From Gryganskiella cystojenkinii (taxonomy: Eukaryota > Mortierellomycota > Mortierellomycetes > Mortierellales > Mortierellaceae), in NCBI GenBank assembly GCA_015852425.1, contig JAAAIG010000160.1, positions 35,088 to 56,159 of the forward strand: 21,072 bases of DNA. The letters run 5' to 3'. A program made the translations under genes and the position numbers. Shown in pieces: positions 18,182-21,072 of the stretch (positions are counted from its first letter, which is position 1; every line of letters begins with the position of its first letter). The notes under the pieces are model-generated. The model was not told the DNA's origin, did not search any database, and saw only the letters and a list, made by a program, of their open reading frames with translations.

Positions 18182-18931
18182 ATGAATCAACCAGAAACCC
18201 CCAATCGTAGTGTCATTGGCACTTTCTACAGCGGTTTACTGAGGCTTGACATTGATGAGTTAAACTCCATCGACAGCAAGGACCACCCTAAATGGGCAAG
18301 AAGGGTTATAGATGCCGAGCGAAGAAGGCGCAAAGACAAAGGCGATACTGCACCATCAACAGCCGAGAAGCGGAAGATCCTATCATTTGGCGAAGGCCAC
18401 AAATCCAATACGACTACCAGTACCGGGAACAAGCCCCCATCAAACCGAGTTTCGACCAAAAAATCCAGCAAAAGGAAAGAGGCACGGGCCACCAGAACAG
18501 AAGTCGATGGAGAGCCATTGCACGATCATGTCGTCGGCAGTATCGATTACGATGTCTCGTATGACAAATATCTCTCTCCATCCAAGGAAAGAAGCTTGGC
18601 TGTTTTCGGAACTCTACAATGTCCAAGGCCCGACTGTCGCAATCACTGGGTCTCTGGCATATGTGCAACCGTTCTTGAGTTCTCACGGTGGGACATGACC
18701 TATCGGACGACTATTCACTCACAGAAATGCAGAGACTGCCTCGAATTTGCCGAGCCCTTGCTAGATCCAGAGTCATACTCCAGCAGAGTCAAATGGGTGC
18801 TGGACCTCTGGACAGGCAACAGAGATGCAGTTAAGCCCCTGCCACGAGAAGGTCCTGATGGACCACATGAAGAGGATTTGTGCCATGCATGCAGCATTGA
18901 CAAATGTCCTTGGAAGAGCATGGAAGAGTGA
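18182..18931 (+). CDS. 3CxxC-type zinc-finger protein
   Basis: This complete 249-residue, intron-free protein starts at ATG 18182; the context is only moderate. The first 110 residues are basic, Ser/Lys-rich and probably disordered (ERRRRKDKG, KKSSKRKE). The C-terminal half matches the 3CxxC-type zinc-binding domain: FGTLQCPRPDCRNHWVSG (C147, C152), the motif Y..T.HSQKCRDC (C183, C186), a conserved W-rich helix VKWVLDLWTG, and EEDLCHACSIDKC (C234, C237, C242). The first pair is spaced C-x4-C instead of C-x2-C. By family this zinc-ribbon-like domain occurs in receptor-transporting proteins and in many uncharacterised fungal proteins. It may bind nucleic acid or partner proteins; the function here is not known. 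The basic N-terminus would suit a nuclear or nucleic-acid role, but that is inference. Confidence 0.8.
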   Translation: MNQPETPNRSVIGTFYSGLLRLDIDELNSIDSKDHPKWARRVIDAERRRRKDKGDTAPSTAEKRKILSFGEGHKSNTTTSTGNKPPSNRVSTKKSSKRKEARATRTEVDGEPLHDHVVGSIDYDVSYDKYLSPSKERSLAVFGTLQCPRPDCRNHWVSGICATVLEFSRWDMTYRTTIHSQKCRDCLEFAEPLLDPESYSSRVKWVLDLWTGNRDAVKPLPREGPDGPHEEDLCHACSIDKCPWKSMEE

Positions 18932-19320
18932 TTTTCATCCTGTAATCGGATATCAACAACGAAAGACTCCCCCGCCTCTCAACACTCCCAACTTGATCAC
19001 CACAGCCAAATCCCATCACACCTGTAGCTCTCACAAGACAGCGTAAAGTCGCCTCACAATATCGTATAGCTTGGTCTTTACACAGTGACTTAAATACATA
19101 CATATGTTCACCTCGAGACCTGTTGTCCCCAAACTACATGTAGTTTTCCATCATTGTCATCGTCATGCCTTGAGGAAGCTCATTCTACATTGCCTGAACC
19201 GCACCATTCCATTTCTTACGCCTCAGCAGCATTTTTTTTCTCAGTTCGCTATTTTCATTGGTAACTTGTTTATTATTTTTATTTCTGTTATTTATCGTGA
19301 CTAGCAGATTTGATCGGTGC
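18932..19320. other. 3' flank of the zinc-finger gene
   Basis: No gene seen. AT-rich sequence with short ORFs lacking protein character. No canonical AATAAA was noted close to the stop codon. Confidence 0.4.
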
Positions 19321-20344
19321 TCACGCCCCGAACCTTTGCTCTCCTTCTATTCTATGGTGAATAATAACAACATTACCTATTATTTGCCATTCTAGAACCT
19401 GAAAGTATACTCCAACTGGAGCATTTTTTTCCGCCGTGATGACATCTCGTTGAATGAGTTCGTTGATAACGGCAAGCTTTATTCTGTACAGGAAAGGTAC
19501 ACTGGTCAGATCTAAAGCCTGCAGCACACTCAAACACACTTACAGGTATATCGCCATGCGCTGCAGTTGTCCGTCGCTGATACTGGCTGGTAGACTGCCC
19601 AGCAGGACACGAGGACTGAGAAGCCTGAAACTTGTCATTGCCCGCGTTGACAGGCTCAACGCTACCATTAGCAAAATCTTGACAGAGAAGACGACCTGAG
19701 AGGAGTCATGGATGAGCTGGCCAGCACCGGCGCTTTGCTCTTATCCTTGCCCAGGCAGCTGTCAGAGAAGGCTGCTGATTTATCCACCAACTTCTTACCC
19801 AATGTCTGGTACGGATCAATGGTTAGTCGTCCTCATCATCATCATTGGTTTTATCAATGTCAAGGTCCTCAATACGGTCAAAGTCATCGTCCTCAGCGAC
19901 CTGGCCTCCAGTGTCAATATCCATGAGTCCCTCGTCCACAGGGAGAACAAGAGCTCGTACTTTTTGACTGTTTTTGTTGGCCACGTCACAATCAACAGTA
20001 ACTTCCTGAGCCTGCTTGGCCCTTGAGGGCTGCCCAAGACGTTGTAAATGTTTGTCTGCAGTCGAGATAAATATATTATTTGTAGCCTTTTCTCCTTCTG
20101 GCGTGCGCGCACATTGCACAGAACCTAAGACGTGTCGGTTTGCTGTAGAATGATGCGCTGTTTCCTTTTCCATTCTTTCTCAAGACACTTGGTGCCTATT
20201 CTCTTTGTGTCGTGTTGTTTCTCGTGGTATCCTGTTGTCCTGCTGTTCACCATGCACTTCGCCATAAAGCTGTCCCTTTCATTCTCCGAAAAGGCATCTC
20301 TGTCGTTGTCTTTTCTCTTTACCTCCTGTTGCTCGGCACTGCAT
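19321..20344 (-). pseudogene. Unresolved coding-like region, possibly a spliced gene or a decaying one
   Basis: Several protein-like frames follow each other on the minus strand. (i) About 20344-20115: charged, with DAFSENERDSFMAKC and CLEKEWKRKQRI, ending in TAG. (ii) 20173-19823: with KHLQRLGQPSRAKQAQEV and an acidic tail EDDDFDRIEDLDID. (iii) About 19820-19670: with DPYQTLGKKLVDKSAAF. (iv) 19680-19544: polar, with NGSVEPVNAGNDKFQ or, in another frame, LPASISDGQLQRMAIYL. Then comes a canonical-looking intron (19543-19484) and (v) IKLAVINELIQRDVITAE to a stop at 19321. The LQRMAIYL and IKLAVINEL frames join exactly across the intron. The other changes of frame lack clear introns, so this is either a multi-exon gene I cannot resolve or a pseudogene. 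No family is recognised. Confidence 0.35.
19484..19543 (-). other. Candidate 60-bp spliceosomal intron
   Basis: On the minus strand it begins GTAAGT, has CTGAC (branch-point-like) about 23 bases before the end, and finishes CCTTTCCTGTACAG. Splicing joins two open frames without a stop, while the unspliced frame hits TAA at the donor. Length and signals are typical of fungal introns. It is also free of stops in one other frame (60 is a multiple of three), so the evidence is not decisive. Confidence 0.5.
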
Positions 20345-20490
20345 GTGGCTCATCAGTAAAAATGCTCTGCTATATATACTCCTTACCTCCTATTGCTCAC
20401 GATAACGTTCACACGAAGTACCTTGAAAAACAACATGGCGCGGGTGATTTGATAGCTGAGAGTGGACGATCAGTTGTGCGTGTAGATGTT

Positions 20491-20580
20491 GTTGAGCAGG
20501 AATTGAGAGTAGATGTGTTGAGAAGCAGGAGTTGAGAGTAGTTGATAAGTTGTGTGTTGAGAATAGTTGATTAGCTGTTG
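20491..20580. repeat. Degenerate GTTGAG/GAGAGTAG direct repeats
   Basis: Related units AGCAGGAATTGAGAGTAGATG (20495-20515, its last base counted separately) and AGCAGGAGTTGAGAGTAG (20524-20541) are followed by shorter GTTGAGAATAGTTGATTAG-like copies to about 20575. The spacing is irregular, near 29 and 36 bp. This looks like an old minisatellite; no coding role is seen. Confidence 0.6.
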
Positions 20581-20609
20581 GCAGTTAATGAAACCGCGAA
20601 CGTTTTTTT

Positions 20610-20772
20610 TCGAATCGTTTTTTTTTTTGGGGGTTTTTTTGAGCAAGAAGCCCATGCAGGCGTGACCCTTCGCGTTGCCTGCATTTTTACGTACAAATTT
20701 TAATGGCCGTGACTGCTCCAATTTCCCACCTTTCCCTGGTCGCACGCCTTAACCGCTCGGCCATGTTGACCG
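20610..20772 (-). mobile_element. tRNA-headed fragment, possible SINE
   Basis: On the minus strand, 20772 downward begins GTCAACATGGCCGAGCGG and continues TTAAGGCGTGCGAC. This is the acceptor strand, D-arm and start of the anticodon stem of a class II (Leu/Ser-like) tRNA, and includes the Pol III A box TGGCCGAGCGG. The tRNA then breaks off: no matching anticodon stem, B box or closing acceptor strand follows. An unrelated body of about 100 bp ends in an A-rich tail (T-runs 20603-20640 on the plus strand). A tRNA head, unrelated body and A-rich tail is the plan of tRNA-derived SINEs. TTAATG at 20585-20590 and 20779-20784 could be a short target duplication, but it is too short to weigh. It could equally be a chance-preserved tRNA fragment. 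Confidence 0.35.
20654..20684. other. Perfect 8-bp hairpin
   Basis: ATGCAGGC (20654-20661) and GCCTGCAT (20677-20684) pair perfectly across a 15-nt loop, and five Ts follow on the plus strand. It lies within the body of the tRNA-headed fragment. A structural role in an RNA from that element is possible; terminator function is not implied in a fungus. Confidence 0.6.
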
Positions 20773-21072
20773 AAATCTTTAATGCCGATGCTTAATGTTA
20801 TGAGAGAAATTCACGTGTAAAAGGCATGACAGGCGTGTGAGCATTGAAATGTAGAAGATAGAGAAAAAAAAAGAAAGAACCCATGCTTTACTCTTTTGGT
20901 TTATCCCCTTTTCCTCCAACAAAAGAAACCTTGACTGTCAAACATGATCATAGTCTATGGAAGTACACATTATTTTCCCATTTGAAAATCGCCGTGTGCA
21001 CCATTCAATATATCCCAGAGCTCAACTCTCCAAAGGCAACTGCTGTTTAGAATTGGGGGGGGGGGGTTCTTA
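20773..21072. other. Right end of the window, no gene seen
   Basis: AT-rich sequence without a supported ORF. It ends with a G12 run (21055-21066), the only long G homopolymer in the window, close to the boundary. Such a run can mark an assembly or read-quality edge as well as real sequence. Confidence 0.4.

Noticed and set aside
19454..19926. Plus-strand gene with coiled-coil-like frames (KLVIARVDRLNATISKI and MDELASTGALLLSL)
   Set aside because: The frames are codon-aligned mirrors of minus-strand frames, need an unexplained frame change between them, and the minus strand has the better intron and acidic and polar regions. Not fully excluded.
20654..20688. Rho-independent terminator (hairpin plus T-run)
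   Set aside because: The window is fungal, where this structure does not signal Pol II termination; kept only as a hairpin.
20610..20772. Intact tRNA-Leu or tRNA-Ser gene
   Set aside because: Only the 5' part fits; no paired anticodon stem, T-arm or closing acceptor strand is found even when an intron is allowed.

Overview
The window reads as nuclear DNA of a filamentous fungus, most likely an early-diverging one of the Mortierella/Linnemannia type. This is an inference from gene content: a NACHT-pentapeptide-WD40 protein, large F-box/LRR proteins, long T- and A-runs, pyrimidine-rich leaders and widely spaced, mostly intron-free genes. No bacterial operon, CRISPR array or rRNA gene is visible.

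Layout. (1) 592-6051, +: one uninterrupted 1819-residue NLR-like protein with a disordered N-terminus, helical ARM-like region, NACHT NTPase, pentapeptide linker and about 14 WD40 units. (2) 6052-8056: 2 kb without a convincing gene; its end holds the CCAAT/TATA promoter of the next gene. (3) 8057-8827, +: glutathione S-transferase. (4) About 9122-11298, -: a decayed F-box/LRR pseudogene with two in-frame TAG codons, several frame changes and long homopolymers. (5) 11685-13814, -: an intact F-box/LRR protein of the same broad family, with a polyQ tract and an Asn/Asp/Gln repeat. (6) 14924-16393, -: a SpoIIIAA/Ycf45-type P-loop ATPase, a family best known from bacteria, cyanobacteria and plastids, carrying a 7-residue tandem repeat. 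(7) 17259-17703, -: an unidentified coding-like, frame-broken stretch next to a T25 run. (8) 18182-18931, +: a 3CxxC-type zinc-finger protein. (9) About 19321-20344, -: an unresolved, frame-switching coding-like region with a canonical-looking 60-bp intron. (10) 20610-20772, -: a fragment starting with the 5' part of a class II (Leu/Ser-like) tRNA and ending A-rich, possibly a tRNA-derived SINE.

The genes do not form a pathway. They look like accessory or fast-evolving families (NLR-like sensor, F-box substrate receptors, GST) in a repeat-rich neighbourhood. The items most worth following are the bacterial/plastid-type ATPase, the double-propeller NLR, the F-box gene and pseudogene pair, and the tRNA-headed element.
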